DNA from: Blastocatellia bacterium
Lineage (GTDB): Bacteria; Acidobacteriota; Blastocatellia; Pyrinomonadales; Pyrinomonadaceae
DNA: 64,000 nt
Reading direction: 5' to 3'
Assembly: GCA_016789265.1 (NCBI GenBank)
Contig: JAEUQK010000020.1
Location: 186,001-250,000, forward strand
Shown here piece by piece: positions 24,928 through 33,938 of this stretch (positions within the stretch are counted from its first letter, which is position 1; every line of letters begins with the position of its first letter). The position numbers and the translations under genes were made by a program. The notes under the pieces are model-generated. The model made no database searches and was not told the origin of the DNA. It worked only from the letters and a program-made list of their open reading frames with translations.

Positions 24928-25722
24928 ATGGCAAAGACCGAACGGGAACTCGCGTTCATTCGCGATCTCGATATAAACGAAAACTGGACCAAGCGTTTCA
25001 CGGATCTGATAGACAAACACATTGGTTTCAAAGACGCGGAAAACATCCTCTATATCAACGCCGGGACCGGGGACCATTGCATCGAGATCCGGGAAAAGGT
25101 AGACGAACGAGTTGCCATTTGTGCGACGTGCGAAAACGACGAGCTACTAAAGATCGCGAGAGACAAAAGTGCGGCAGTTCGTTCGGATGTTGATTTTTCT
25201 CGGATCGATTTCGAGAACGACGCATTTGACGCAGTCGTCGCGGATGCGAGCTTCACCGAACCTCAAGACATTGAAGAATTCGTGGTCGAAGCGATTCGCG
25301 TCGCTCGCTCGGGCGGGGATGTGGCCGTCGTTTTGCCGTCGGCCGGAAGCTTTGGAGAAGTCTTTTCGCTCCTGTGGGAAGTGCTGTTCAATGAAGACCT
25401 CGGTGAGCAGGGTCACGTTGCTGAGTCGATGATCTCGGAGATCCCGAGCATTTCACATATCGAAGAGATCGCAGAAAATGCCGGCCTTGTAGATGTAAAG
25501 ACCGAATTTGCAAATGAAGTATTTGAATACGAAAACGGTGCGGCTTTCGTTGCTGCTCCGCTGGTCGCGGATTTTCTGCTGCCGCGATGGCTTGAAACAC
25601 TTGATGAAGATGACAAAGAGCGAGTCACGCAGAAACTCGCTCAGTTGATAGACCTCGAAGACGCCGATCTGACTTTCCGATTTTCGGTGAAAGCGACGCT
25701 GTTGACCGGCAAGAAGGCCTAG
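24928..25722 (+). CDS. Class I SAM-dependent methyltransferase-like protein
   Basis: This is a 264-residue protein with a Rossmann methyltransferase core. The SAM motif region is NILYINAGTGDHCIEI, followed by an acidic strand end and the motif IV region FDAVVADASFTEPQD. The glycine-rich loop is weaker than in canonical enzymes (INAGTGDH), so cofactor binding is likely but not certain. The second half is a long helical extension with LPRWLETLDEDDKERVTQKL. The ATG at 24928 is preferred over the GTG at 24910. It overlaps the convergent tatA gene by 4 bp. The substrate is unknown. Confidence 0.68.
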   Translation: MAKTERELAFIRDLDINENWTKRFTDLIDKHIGFKDAENILYINAGTGDHCIEIREKVDERVAICATCENDELLKIARDKSAAVRSDVDFSRIDFENDAFDAVVADASFTEPQDIEEFVVEAIRVARSGGDVAVVLPSAGSFGEVFSLLWEVLFNEDLGEQGHVAESMISEIPSISHIEEIAENAGLVDVKTEFANEVFEYENGAAFVAAPLVADFLLPRWLETLDEDDKERVTQKLAQLIDLEDADLTFRFSVKATLLTGKKA

Positions 25723-25973
25723 CTTGTTTTAGCTTCGGCCCTACGCCGTAGTTCTTCCGCAAGTGCCTCGTCGCTCATCTGAGAGATCTGTGGTGCCTGG
25801 GCGCTAGAAAGTTGTTTTTCGGCTCGTTCCTCTTCTTCCGCTTCGCGCATTCCTTCCTTGAATGCTTTTCTCGATTGGCCAAGCGACTTGGCAAGTTGTG
25901 GAAGCCTTGAAGCTCCAAAGAGCAGGAAAAGCACCGCAACGATCAGGATGATCTCTGTTGTTCCGAAATTCAT
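25719..25973 (-). CDS. tatA: Twin-arginine translocase subunit TatA/TatE
   Basis: This is an 84-residue protein with the TatA plan: a short periplasmic start (MNFGTTE), one transmembrane helix (IILIVAVLFLLFGASRLPQLA), the hinge with Phe-Gly, the amphipathic helix SLGQSRKAFKEGMREAEEEE, and a charged disordered tail. TatA builds the pore that exports folded proteins with twin-arginine signals. tatB and tatC are not in the window. One plausible Tat substrate, the asparaginase at 30162, is a few kilobases away. Confidence 0.92.
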   Translation of the reverse strand: MNFGTTEIILIVAVLFLLFGASRLPQLAKSLGQSRKAFKEGMREAEEEERAEKQLSSAQAPQISQMSDEALAEELRRRAEAKTS

Positions 25974-26040
25974 ATGATTAAACCGTTCCTTATGACCTCA
26001 AGTTCAAATCATAACGCCATTTGGAACAAAATACACGTTT

Positions 26041-26991
26041 TTAAGCCTTTTCTTTGATCCTGTCCATTGCATCGACCAGCGCCGACGTGATGCCGGGCTC
26101 GGACACGGAATGTCCCGCATCGGGCACAACAATAAACTCCGCTTCCGGAAATGCTTTGTGAAGCTCCCATGCGGAGTCCAGCGGGCATACAATGTCGTAC
26201 CGGCCTTGCACGATCACAGTCGGAATGCTTCGTATTTTCTCGATGTTGTCAAGCAAGTAGTTTTCGCTCGGGAAGAACGAATTATTGACGAAATAGTGAC
26301 TTTCTATCCGTGCCAGGCTTAACGCCTCGTGCACGCCTTCCCAGTGATCCATTAGGTCCTGGCTCGGGTAGAGCTTCGAGGTTGCGCCTTCCCACGTACT
26401 CCAGGCACGTGCAGCCGAAAGTCGTACTTCCTCATCGTCACCGGTCAGCCGTTTGTGATATGCGGTCATAAAATCACCGCGTTCTTCCTCGGGGATCTCG
26501 TCGCGAAAACGTTCCCAGTAATCGGGGAATATTTCCGATGCGCCGTATTGATAAAACCAGTCGATCTCCTTTCGGCGGGTAAGAAAAATGCCCCGAAGGA
26601 TCAGCCCGAGGCAACGGTCCGGATGGCTCACGGCGTACGCCAGGCTCAGCGTGCTGCCCCACGAACCGCCGAATACATGCCATTTGTCGATCCCGAATTT
26701 TTCACGAAGTGCCTCGATATCGTTTATCAGGTCCCAGGTAGTGTTTTCCTCGAGCGAGGCATGCGGCGTCGATTGTCCCGAACCACGCTGGTCAAAAAGA
26801 ACCACGTGAAAGGCCGACGGGTCAAAGAACTGACGATACATCGGTATCAAACCGCCGCCCGGCCCGCCATGCAAGAACACGACCGGGATCCCGTCAGGAT
26901 TCCCGACGCGCTCCCAATAGATCTCGTGAAGGTCTGAGACTTTGAGTTTGCCCGAATCAAAGGGCTCGATCTCGGGGTAGAGTGTTTTCAT
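26041..26991 (-). CDS. pip: Proline iminopeptidase (S33 alpha/beta hydrolase)
   Basis: This enzyme releases amino-terminal proline from peptides. The 316-residue protein starts with the family-typical LYPEIEPFDSGKLKVSDLHE. It has the oxyanion motif VVFLHGGPGGG, the DQRGSGQSTPHA segment, the nucleophile elbow FGGSWGSTLSLAYA with its Ser, and the late Asp and His (GRYDIVCP; DAGHSVSEPG) of the triad. The stop of asnB upstream overlaps its start by 4 bp, so the two are coupled. No signal peptide, so it is cytoplasmic. Confidence 0.94.
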   Translation of the reverse strand: MKTLYPEIEPFDSGKLKVSDLHEIYWERVGNPDGIPVVFLHGGPGGGLIPMYRQFFDPSAFHVVLFDQRGSGQSTPHASLEENTTWDLINDIEALREKFGIDKWHVFGGSWGSTLSLAYAVSHPDRCLGLILRGIFLTRRKEIDWFYQYGASEIFPDYWERFRDEIPEEERGDFMTAYHKRLTGDDEEVRLSAARAWSTWEGATSKLYPSQDLMDHWEGVHEALSLARIESHYFVNNSFFPSENYLLDNIEKIRSIPTVIVQGRYDIVCPLDSAWELHKAFPEAEFIVVPDAGHSVSEPGITSALVDAMDRIKEKA

Positions 26992-28928
26992 ATGAGGAAA
27001 TTATCACACCAAAGCTGAAAAACAAGCAAAGTCCACAATTCTTTGTGATGCGATGCCTTACCTGATTCATGTTCTCGGATGAGTTTCTGAACGTAATTGG
27101 AGTTGAACAAGCCCTGTTTCTTCAGACGCTCGGGCGAGAGCATTTCGTTCATCAACGGGTTTAGGCGGCCTTTCAACCATTCGGCGATCGGGATGCCGAA
27201 GCCTTTTTTGGGGCGGTGCAATATGTCGTGCGGGAGGAGGTCTTTCATCGCTTCTTTGAGTATGACCTTGCCGCTTTTGCCTTTGAGTTTGTACTCGACC
27301 GGGATCGACGCGGCGAACTGGCCGACACGCGGGTCGAGAAACGGTGCGCGTGTTTCAAGGGAAACGGACATCGCCGCACGATCGACTTTGGTCAAAATAT
27401 CTTCTGCCAAATAGTAATTGATATCGGCGTACTGGGCCTTTTCTATGATGTTTTTCGCGTCGGACTTACCGACAAGTTCACGCACTCCGCGGTAGATGTC
27501 GGCTTCGGTTTGGGCGAGAACGTCCTTTGTAAAAAGCCGCTCGTGCTGGTCGATGGAGAATGAACCGAACCACGAATGATGCCGCTCGACATCGTCAAAC
27601 TTCGCAGCGCGTACGAATCGCTTCGCTTTGTAATCGAACGACATATTGTTCGTCGAAACCGGCAGAGCGTTGACGATCGGTTCGATCAGGCCGGAGCGAA
27701 GAAACGCAGGAACACTCTTATACTTCGCCGCGACCGTGTGTGCGTAGTACATCGGGTAGCCAGCAAAAAGTTCATCACCGCCGTCGCCGCCCAGCGCGAC
27801 CGTAACGTGTTTGCGGACGAACTGCGAGAGCAAAACGGTCGGTATCAGCGACCCGTCCGACATCGGCTCGTCGAGCCATTTACCGATCTCACTTATCAGG
27901 TCGCCTGCGGTCGTGGCGGAGAGTTTGTCTTCATAGTGGTCGGTGTTGAGATGCTTTGCGACACGCCGGGCGTACTTCGATTCGTCAAACGAATCTTCCT
28001 CGAAGCCGATCGAGAACGTCTTCACCCGTTCCGTCGCATGCTGCGTCGCGAACGCTGCAACGGTCGACGAATCGATGCCGCCTGACAGGAGGATGCCGAG
28101 TGGTACGTCAGATACGAGACGCATTCTGACGGCGTCCGAGAGGAGTTCCCGAAGCTCTCTTGCCGAGTCCGTCAAACTTAAGTTTGACGCAACGCCCGCA
28201 CCGTTAGACTTGTTCGATAAACTGAAGTTTGTCGGACTTGTCGGACTCCAACTGATATCCCAATATCTGCGAATTTTCACCTCGCCTTTTTCGACCGTCA
28301 GCACATGAGCAGCAGGGAGTTTGTGGATGCCTTTGTAGATAGACATTGGCGCCGGGACGTAGTCGAACGAGACGTAATGACGAAGGGCGTTAAGGTCGAG
28401 TTCTGGCTTTACCGACGGATGAGCAAGAATGGCCTTTAGTTCGGAAGCCCAGATAAGTTTGCCGTCGAAAACGCCATAATACAGCGGCTTTTCACCGAAA
28501 CGGTCGCGGGCTATGATCAATTTCTTCCGCGTTGCATCCCACAGCGAGAACGCGTACATCCCGTTGACGTGCTCGAGTAGTCCGTCACCGTACTCTTCGT
28601 ACAAATGCGGGAGTATCTCGGTGTCGGACTTGGTGGTGAATCGGTGGCCGCCTCTTTCGAGTTCGGCACGGACCTCGCGATAGTTGTACAACTCGCCGTT
28701 CATCATCACGATGACCGACCTGTCTTCGCTGAAAACCGGCTGGTCGCCTGTTACAAGATCGATGATCGACAACCGCCGCATCCCGAGCGCGACCGTATCG
28801 TCGACCCACAACCCCTCCGAGTTCGGCCCGCGATGCACGATCCGCTCACACATCGAGTGCAGCACCGGCTCGGCCGCCTGATTCGAATCAGATTGTTTCA
28901 GGTTTATCCAACCCGCAATTCCGCACAT
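26988..28928 (-). CDS. asnB: Glutamine-hydrolysing asparagine synthetase with a repeat-encoded insert
   Basis: AsnB makes asparagine from aspartate using glutamine and ATP. The 646-residue protein begins MCGIAGWINL with Cys2 as glutaminase nucleophile and has the glutaminase motifs RLSIIDLVTGDQP and MNGELYNY. The synthetase half carries the PP-loop LLSGGIDSSTVAAFAT, then GDGGDELFAGYPMYY and the late LETRAPFLDPRV and KGKSGKVILKEAM. Between the two halves, about residues 231-254 (NFSLSNKSNGAGVASNLSLT and flanks) come from an inverted pair of palindromic repeats lying in frame. The extra linker seems tolerated, since both catalytic halves are intact. It overlaps pip by 4 bp downstream. Close homologues act in general metabolism or in polysaccharide clusters. 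Confidence 0.93.
   Translation of the reverse strand: MCGIAGWINLKQSDSNQAAEPVLHSMCERIVHRGPNSEGLWVDDTVALGMRRLSIIDLVTGDQPVFSEDRSVIVMMNGELYNYREVRAELERGGHRFTTKSDTEILPHLYEEYGDGLLEHVNGMYAFSLWDATRKKLIIARDRFGEKPLYYGVFDGKLIWASELKAILAHPSVKPELDLNALRHYVSFDYVPAPMSIYKGIHKLPAAHVLTVEKGEVKIRRYWDISWSPTSPTNFSLSNKSNGAGVASNLSLTDSARELRELLSDAVRMRLVSDVPLGILLSGGIDSSTVAAFATQHATERVKTFSIGFEEDSFDESKYARRVAKHLNTDHYEDKLSATTAGDLISEIGKWLDEPMSDGSLIPTVLLSQFVRKHVTVALGGDGGDELFAGYPMYYAHTVAAKYKSVPAFLRSGLIEPIVNALPVSTNNMSFDYKAKRFVRAAKFDDVERHHSWFGSFSIDQHERLFTKDVLAQTEADIYRGVRELVGKSDAKNIIEKAQYADINYYLAEDILTKVDRAAMSVSLETRAPFLDPRVGQFAASIPVEYKLKGKSGKVILKEAMKDLLPHDILHRPKKGFGIPIAEWLKGRLNPLMNEMLSPERLKKQGLFNSNYVQKLIREHESGKASHHKELWTLLVFQLWCDNFLI
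28167..28237. repeat. Inverted palindromic repeat pair inside asnB, family C
   Basis: The arm at 28167-28188 contains a perfect 20-bp palindrome at 28170-28189 (CGTCAAACTTAAGTTTGACG). The arm at 28216-28237 is its inverted partner, matching at 18 of 22 positions, with a further GTCGGAC just after it. The 71-bp block lies within codons for the linker between the glutaminase and synthetase domains of asnB and keeps the reading frame. Its build (hairpin arms in an inverted pair) is the same as the intergenic pairs in this window. Confidence 0.85.
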
Positions 28929-28935
28929 AAATGCA

Positions 28936-29044
28936 GCGCGGACACTCTTATCCGCATCGCCGGTTCCTCCGACGAGAGAGGGCCGTTACTATTGATCACG
29001 GCCGCCGAAGCGTCGACCGTTGCGGACAAGAGTGTCCGCGCTCC
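28936..29044. repeat. Inverted pair of palindromic repeats, family B (copy 2)
   Basis: The arm at 28936-28955 (GCGCGGACACTCTTATCCGC) pairs with an inverse arm at 29022-29044, which is a clean hairpin: GCGGACA and TGTCCGC around AGAG. It lies between asnB and the glycosyltransferase gene, both leftward. One arm starts 8 bp before the asnB start codon and the other ends 4 bp from the stop codon of the glycosyltransferase gene. It is the same family as 15903-16045. Confidence 0.85.
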
Positions 29045-29047
29045 ACG

Positions 29048-30049
<1,002 letters not shown>

Positions 30050-30161
30050 CAATTCAACTTCGGCAAACTAATAAATGTAGAACTTTCCCGCCGAAAACGC
30101 GAATTTGCAGGACAGAGCTTCTAGGACTAAACTCAGGGCATTCCTTTGGTTTCTAAATATT

Positions 30162-31199
30162 ATGGACCGACGCAAATTCCTTGAGATCCCGCTGCTTGGC
30201 CTCCCCTTACTCGTTGCCGAACGAACATTTGGACAGGCAAAACGGAATCCGATCGGCTCGTCGTTAAAGGTAAAGATGCCCGTCGTCGTCTCCACATGGG
30301 ATAGCGGCATCACGGCCAATAACGGTGCCTGGCCGATCCTGTCAAAACGCGGGGGCGCGCTCGATGCAGTCGAGGCGGCCGGACGTGCCTCGGAAGACGA
30401 GCCAAGCTGTTGCGTCGGCTTAGCCGCATATCCCGACCGCGACGGAAACGTCACGCTCGATTCCTGCATCATGAACGGCAACGGCGACTGCGGCGGAGTG
30501 TCATTTCTCGAACGCATAAAACATCCCGTTTCGGTCGCCCGAAAAGTAATGGAAAACACGCCGCATGTTCTGCTTTCGGGCAAAGGTGCCCAGGAATTCG
30601 CGGTCGCGCAAGGCTTTACGCTTGAACCGGCCGTCCTCTCTGCGGATGCCGAAAAGGAATGGAAGAAGTGGCTTGAGAAGTCGAAATACAAGCCCGAGAT
30701 CAACATTGAGAATAAAAAGGTCTCACAGGCCGCACCATACTTTTTTGACGACGGGAGCGCGAATCACGACACGATGGGAACCATTGCTATGGACGTAGAT
30801 GGCAAACTCGCCGGGATGGTGACCACGAGCGGCATGGCGTTCAAGATGCGCGGCCGGGTAGGCGATTCGCCGATCATCGGTGCGGGACTGTTTGTCGATA
30901 ACGAGGTCGGTGCCGCGACTTCCTCAGGAGTTGGCGAAGAGGTCATCCGTATTTGCGGCACACATACCGTCATCGAACAGATGCGATTCGGCCGAACACC
31001 GGAACAAGCATGCCGCGAGGCCGTCCGACGCGTCGTCAAGCGTGATCCGACCAAGGCAAAGCAGCTCCAGGTAGGTTTTCTTGCGCTCTCAAAGACCGGC
31101 GAGATCGGCGCGTTCGCAATACAAAAGGGCTTTAGCTATTCGGTCACTAATTCCCAATATCCGAAGGGAAAAGTGTTTGCAGCGAGGAGTTGGTTTTAG
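30162..31199 (+). CDS. Isoaspartyl peptidase/asparaginase (Ntn hydrolase) with Tat-like signal
   Basis: This is a 345-residue precursor of the glycosylasparaginase/isoaspartyl peptidase family, which cleaves itself to expose a catalytic threonine. That Thr is most likely in NHDTMGTIAMD, the conserved cleavage motif. GGALDAVEAAGRASED is the typical amino-half signature and GDSPIIGAGLFVDNEVGAA the beta-subunit one. The amino end MDRRKFLEIPLLGLPLLVAE has a twin-arginine motif (RRKFL) before a hydrophobic stretch, so export as a folded protein by Tat is likely, and tatA is at 25719. The ATG at 30162 is chosen because it starts this signal. Confidence 0.87.
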   Translation: MDRRKFLEIPLLGLPLLVAERTFGQAKRNPIGSSLKVKMPVVVSTWDSGITANNGAWPILSKRGGALDAVEAAGRASEDEPSCCVGLAAYPDRDGNVTLDSCIMNGNGDCGGVSFLERIKHPVSVARKVMENTPHVLLSGKGAQEFAVAQGFTLEPAVLSADAEKEWKKWLEKSKYKPEINIENKKVSQAAPYFFDDGSANHDTMGTIAMDVDGKLAGMVTTSGMAFKMRGRVGDSPIIGAGLFVDNEVGAATSSGVGEEVIRICGTHTVIEQMRFGRTPEQACREAVRRVVKRDPTKAKQLQVGFLALSKTGEIGAFAIQKGFSYSVTNSQYPKGKVFAARSWF

Positions 31200-31225
31200 T
31201 GTTTGGAGTGTGAGCGTAACGGTCA

Positions 31226-31564
31226 TTACGCGATGAATCGCGCACTCTGAACCGGGTCCCCCGAATTCACGTGAAAGTGCAGATGTTTTGAATCCTGATA
31301 ATCTCCGAGATTTGTAAGCACGCGGGCTGCCCCGTGTTCTTCGACGACCGTTCCAGCGACCGCCTTTACGGCTGAAAGCAACTCCAGCAGAAGTTCATTG
31401 TCCTCTATTGTCAAAAGCGATCCGACGTGAGTTTTTGGTATGACAACGATGTGAATGGGCCAATATGGCCGAGTGTGGTGATAGGCAAGTACGCGGTCGG
31501 TTTCGAACACTATTTTAACTTCGGTGCTGCCGTTTAACACTTCGTCGCAATAAAAATCGCTCAT
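31226..31564 (-). CDS. HIT-family protein
   Basis: This is a 112-residue histidine-triad nucleotide-binding protein of the HINT-like branch. The active-site motif HLHFHV is at residues about 93-98, and the amino half has VLAYHHTRPYWPIHIVVIPKTHV. Members hydrolyse phosphoramidates of nucleotides; the cellular role in bacteria is unclear. It overlaps the upstream cutC gene by 4 bp, so both are probably translated from one message. It is convergent with the asparaginase gene, 26 bp away. Confidence 0.88.
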   Translation of the reverse strand: MSDFYCDEVLNGSTEVKIVFETDRVLAYHHTRPYWPIHIVVIPKTHVGSLLTIEDNELLLELLSAVKAVAGTVVEEHGAARVLTNLGDYQDSKHLHFHVNSGDPVQSARFIA

Positions 31565-32295
31565 CCTGCCGCCTCGATCACCCGTCTGACCTTTTCCGAG
31601 CTTGTTACCTGACGGACATATTCCGAACCTGCATTTTCACTGCCCATCGCGACCGATTCGTTTCGATACTCCATCTCGCTTTCCGCCGGTTCGAAGGCAG
31701 TAAAATGAACTTCGCTTACACCTGTTTTTGCGATCACCTCGGCTATGTTCGTTTCATCCAAACCCCCGCAAGCCATGACGACGATCCGATCTCCTGCCGC
31801 TTCGACCAGTTTTTGAATGGTCTCCGCTCCGCTTACCGCATCCTCATGCTGGCCGGAAGTGAGTACGCGGTCGACACCGATCTCGATCAGATCCTCAAGC
31901 GCCGCAAACGGATCACGGCAAACGTCGAATGCGCGATGAAACGTGACGGACATCGGCCGTGCTAGGGTTACGAGCTCTGCGGTACGTTCCTTATCAATAT
32001 TCCCGTCCGCCGTCAGCAACCCGATCACGATACCGTCGACCCGCGACGTGCGGGCGGCTTCTACATCCGTTCGCATCGTGTCGAACTCCACGACGGAGTA
32101 AAGAAAATCTCCTCCGCGAGGTCGAATGATGACGTGGAGGGCGATCCCGCCGACACGCCGGGCCATCTTCATAGCTCCTATGCTCGGCGTCGTACCGCCC
32201 TCAAAAAGGTTATCGCAAAGTTCGACCCGGTCGGCTCGGCCGTCCCTTGCAGCGATGACGCCTTCCGGCGAATCAACACAGATCTCTATTTGCAT
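31561..32295 (-). CDS. cutC: CutC-family protein
   Basis: This is a 244-residue TIM-barrel protein of the CutC family. It starts with MQIEICVDSPEGVIAARDGRADRVELC and has LHVIIRPRGGDFLYS, VTFHRAFDVC, and the VLTSGQHEDAVSGAETI segment that is almost invariant in the family. CutC has been tied to copper tolerance, but the evidence is old and disputed, and a copper operon exists elsewhere in the window without linkage to this gene. It overlaps the methyltransferase gene upstream by 10 bp and the HIT gene downstream by 4 bp. Confidence 0.92.
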   Translation of the reverse strand: MQIEICVDSPEGVIAARDGRADRVELCDNLFEGGTTPSIGAMKMARRVGGIALHVIIRPRGGDFLYSVVEFDTMRTDVEAARTSRVDGIVIGLLTADGNIDKERTAELVTLARPMSVTFHRAFDVCRDPFAALEDLIEIGVDRVLTSGQHEDAVSGAETIQKLVEAAGDRIVVMACGGLDETNIAEVIAKTGVSEVHFTAFEPAESEMEYRNESVAMGSENAGSEYVRQVTSSEKVRRVIEAAG

Positions 32296-33065
32296 ATGTT
32301 TTTGCGGGCGACAACCACGATCGAAACGCCGAACGGGAAGTCAAAGTTCTTAAGGATGTGGCGTTCTGCTGAAAACACCTTGCCAAAGAAACCGTTCAGC
32401 GCGGAGATGTTGACGTTGTTTTCCGATTCGGGTTTGATGCCGGTAAGCCGCATTAGCGTGCGGCCGCCAAATATGGGTGCAAAGAATGTGAAGTTCGCAT
32501 AAGTTGCTCGTTCGACCGTGTAACCGGCCTTTTCGAGACGTTCTACGATCTGTTTCCGCGTGTAGCGGATCCGATGGTGTGAAATGTCGTCCTGCACGCC
32601 CCAAAGCCACATGAATGCCGGAACGAAAATAAGCGAATAACCGCCCGTCTTTGTCACACGATACATTTCTTTCAAACCGGCGATGTCGTCATCAAGGTGT
32701 TCGACCACATCCAGCGCCGTCGTGATGTCGAATGTTTCGTCTGCGTACGGAAGCGTTTCGGCAAGGCCTTTCTGAACGGTTAAGCCCTTTTTCCGACAGA
32801 ATTCCAGCGCATCGTCTGAAACGTCCACGCCCTCGGCGGAGCCGAATTGAGCGAGCATTTCCAGGTTTGCACCCGTGCCGCAGCCGACGTCCAAAATGCG
32901 AAATGGAACGCTGCCGTCCTCGTCCGCATTATGTTTGTGAACTATCGATCGCAAGAAAGACTCAAGGATCGCCCTGCGGCCGACGAACCACCAATGCGAG
33001 TCCTCAACTCGATCCATGATCGCGTAGGTGTGCTGCTGCATTTCCTGTGGCAGTGCCGTGCTCAT
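32286..33065 (-). CDS. Class I SAM-dependent methyltransferase
   Basis: This is a 259-residue methyltransferase. It starts with MSTALPQEMQQHTYAIMDRV and has DSHWWFVGRRAIL, then the SAM motif RILDVGCGTGANLEML, the acidic VDVSDDALEFC, and DITTALDVVEHLDDD after it. The carboxyl third is basic and helical (RIRYTRKQIVERLEKAGYTV), typical of small-molecule or lipid-linked sugar methyltransferases. The ATG at 33065 is used; the upstream in-frame stretch to 33122 translates a repeat. It is in tight overlap with cutC. The substrate is unknown. Confidence 0.85.
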   Translation of the reverse strand: MSTALPQEMQQHTYAIMDRVEDSHWWFVGRRAILESFLRSIVHKHNADEDGSVPFRILDVGCGTGANLEMLAQFGSAEGVDVSDDALEFCRKKGLTVQKGLAETLPYADETFDITTALDVVEHLDDDIAGLKEMYRVTKTGGYSLIFVPAFMWLWGVQDDISHHRIRYTRKQIVERLEKAGYTVERATYANFTFFAPIFGGRTLMRLTGIKPESENNVNISALNGFFGKVFSAERHILKNFDFPFGVSIVVVARKNICK

Positions 33066-33077
33066 ACAAGAAAGTTT

Positions 33078-33188
33078 GCCACGAATTACACGAATTTCAC
33101 TAATTGTCGCCAATCGTTCCAAAGTCCAAGGAAAACAAGATCGATGGACATTTGGAATTCATAATTCGTGCAATTCGTGGCTAATTTA
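33078..33188. repeat. Inverted repeat pair of the GCCACGAATT type, family D (copy 1)
   Basis: The left arm is at 33078-33105 (GCCACGAATTACACGAATTT and continuing) and the right arm at 33163-33181, reading AATTCGTGCAATTCGTGGC. They are near-perfect inverse copies. The right arm runs on as CTAATTTA to 33188, and its last bases are the stop codon of the leftward gene ending at 33186. The left arm lies 12 bp upstream of the methyltransferase start at 33065. Confidence 0.85.
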
Positions 33189-33830
33189 CTTCGGCCTCAA
33201 TCCCAAAAGTTCGCTCGCTCGCGGGCCCTGATTGCCGTCAGGTGCCAGGCCATAACTGTCGCAGAGGCGCTTGTGTATGCCTTCGTGGCTTACAAAACAA
33301 GGACCGCTTTCATTGCGGCCGAGTATCATCAGACCGATGCCTTCGTCGATGTACTCGGGCTTATCGATGCAGAGCATATAGTCGCCGGCGATCTTGTGTG
33401 CTTCCAATTCGAGTTCGTAAAGCGTCGGGTCGAAGATGCTAAGCGGATTAACGTCAGCGTTTGAGAAGCTTTCTATCGTACGGGCAAAGTCGTATGCATG
33501 GCGGCCTTCGTGGACGAATGTGCCCTCGCACCCTCGCTGCCCGCCGGTGTCGATCGTCTCTTCGGCAATCGCAATATAGATTTCGCCGAGGGCTTCACGC
33601 AGACCTAAGCGTTCTTCCTCGATCTTTTCGTTCGTAGAATCAGGATCGATCAGGCCCGTGATGCCGGAAGCGTTGATCTCGCTCACCGGACGCACACGCA
33701 CCAGCATATCCGATTTCAGAATGTGCTTCGCTATCTCTTTTTGCAGATCGGTCCCTTTATCCAAGATCGTGTCAAACGCATCCTCGACAGATCGGCGATA
33801 TTTCTTGTGTATGTCTCTATCGAATCTCAT
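33186..33830 (-). CDS. Uncharacterised protein with a HEGRH motif, possible zincin
   Basis: I do not recognise this 214-residue protein. It has no signal peptide or membrane segment. Residues 107-111 are HEGRH, preceded by a hydrophobic position (EGTFVHEGRHAYD), and a run with Glu139, Glu141 and Glu143 lies about 30 residues later (LYELELEAHKIAG). That spacing fits a gluzincin-type zinc site, so a metallopeptidase is possible. A second SHEGIH at 181-186 resembles the first motif but lacks the second spacing. The ATG at 33830 is used because the in-frame sequence before it is repeat DNA. It sits between two methyltransferase genes on the same strand. Confidence 0.55.
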   Translation of the reverse strand: MRFDRDIHKKYRRSVEDAFDTILDKGTDLQKEIAKHILKSDMLVRVRPVSEINASGITGLIDPDSTNEKIEEERLGLREALGEIYIAIAEETIDTGGQRGCEGTFVHEGRHAYDFARTIESFSNADVNPLSIFDPTLYELELEAHKIAGDYMLCIDKPEYIDEGIGLMILGRNESGPCFVSHEGIHKRLCDSYGLAPDGNQGPRASELLGLRPK

Positions 33831-33842
33831 TAGGGCCTTTTC

Positions 33843-33909
33843 AAACAGGATGAACAGAATATACAGGATGGCGAAGCAGATATGGTTAGAAATCAACTAC
33901 ATCCTGTTT
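33843..33909. repeat. ACAGGAT-type direct and inverted repeats, family E
   Basis: ACAGGATG-like units recur within 33843-33870 (AAACAGGATG, then AACAGAATATACAGGATG). An inverse copy, CATCCTGTTT, is at 33900-33909, forming a 10-bp perfect inverted match with the first unit. It fills the gap between two leftward genes in the same manner as families B and D, though the pair is shorter. Confidence 0.55.
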
Positions 33910-33938
33910 GGATCACCGTCCAGTCATCGAAGCGTCTC

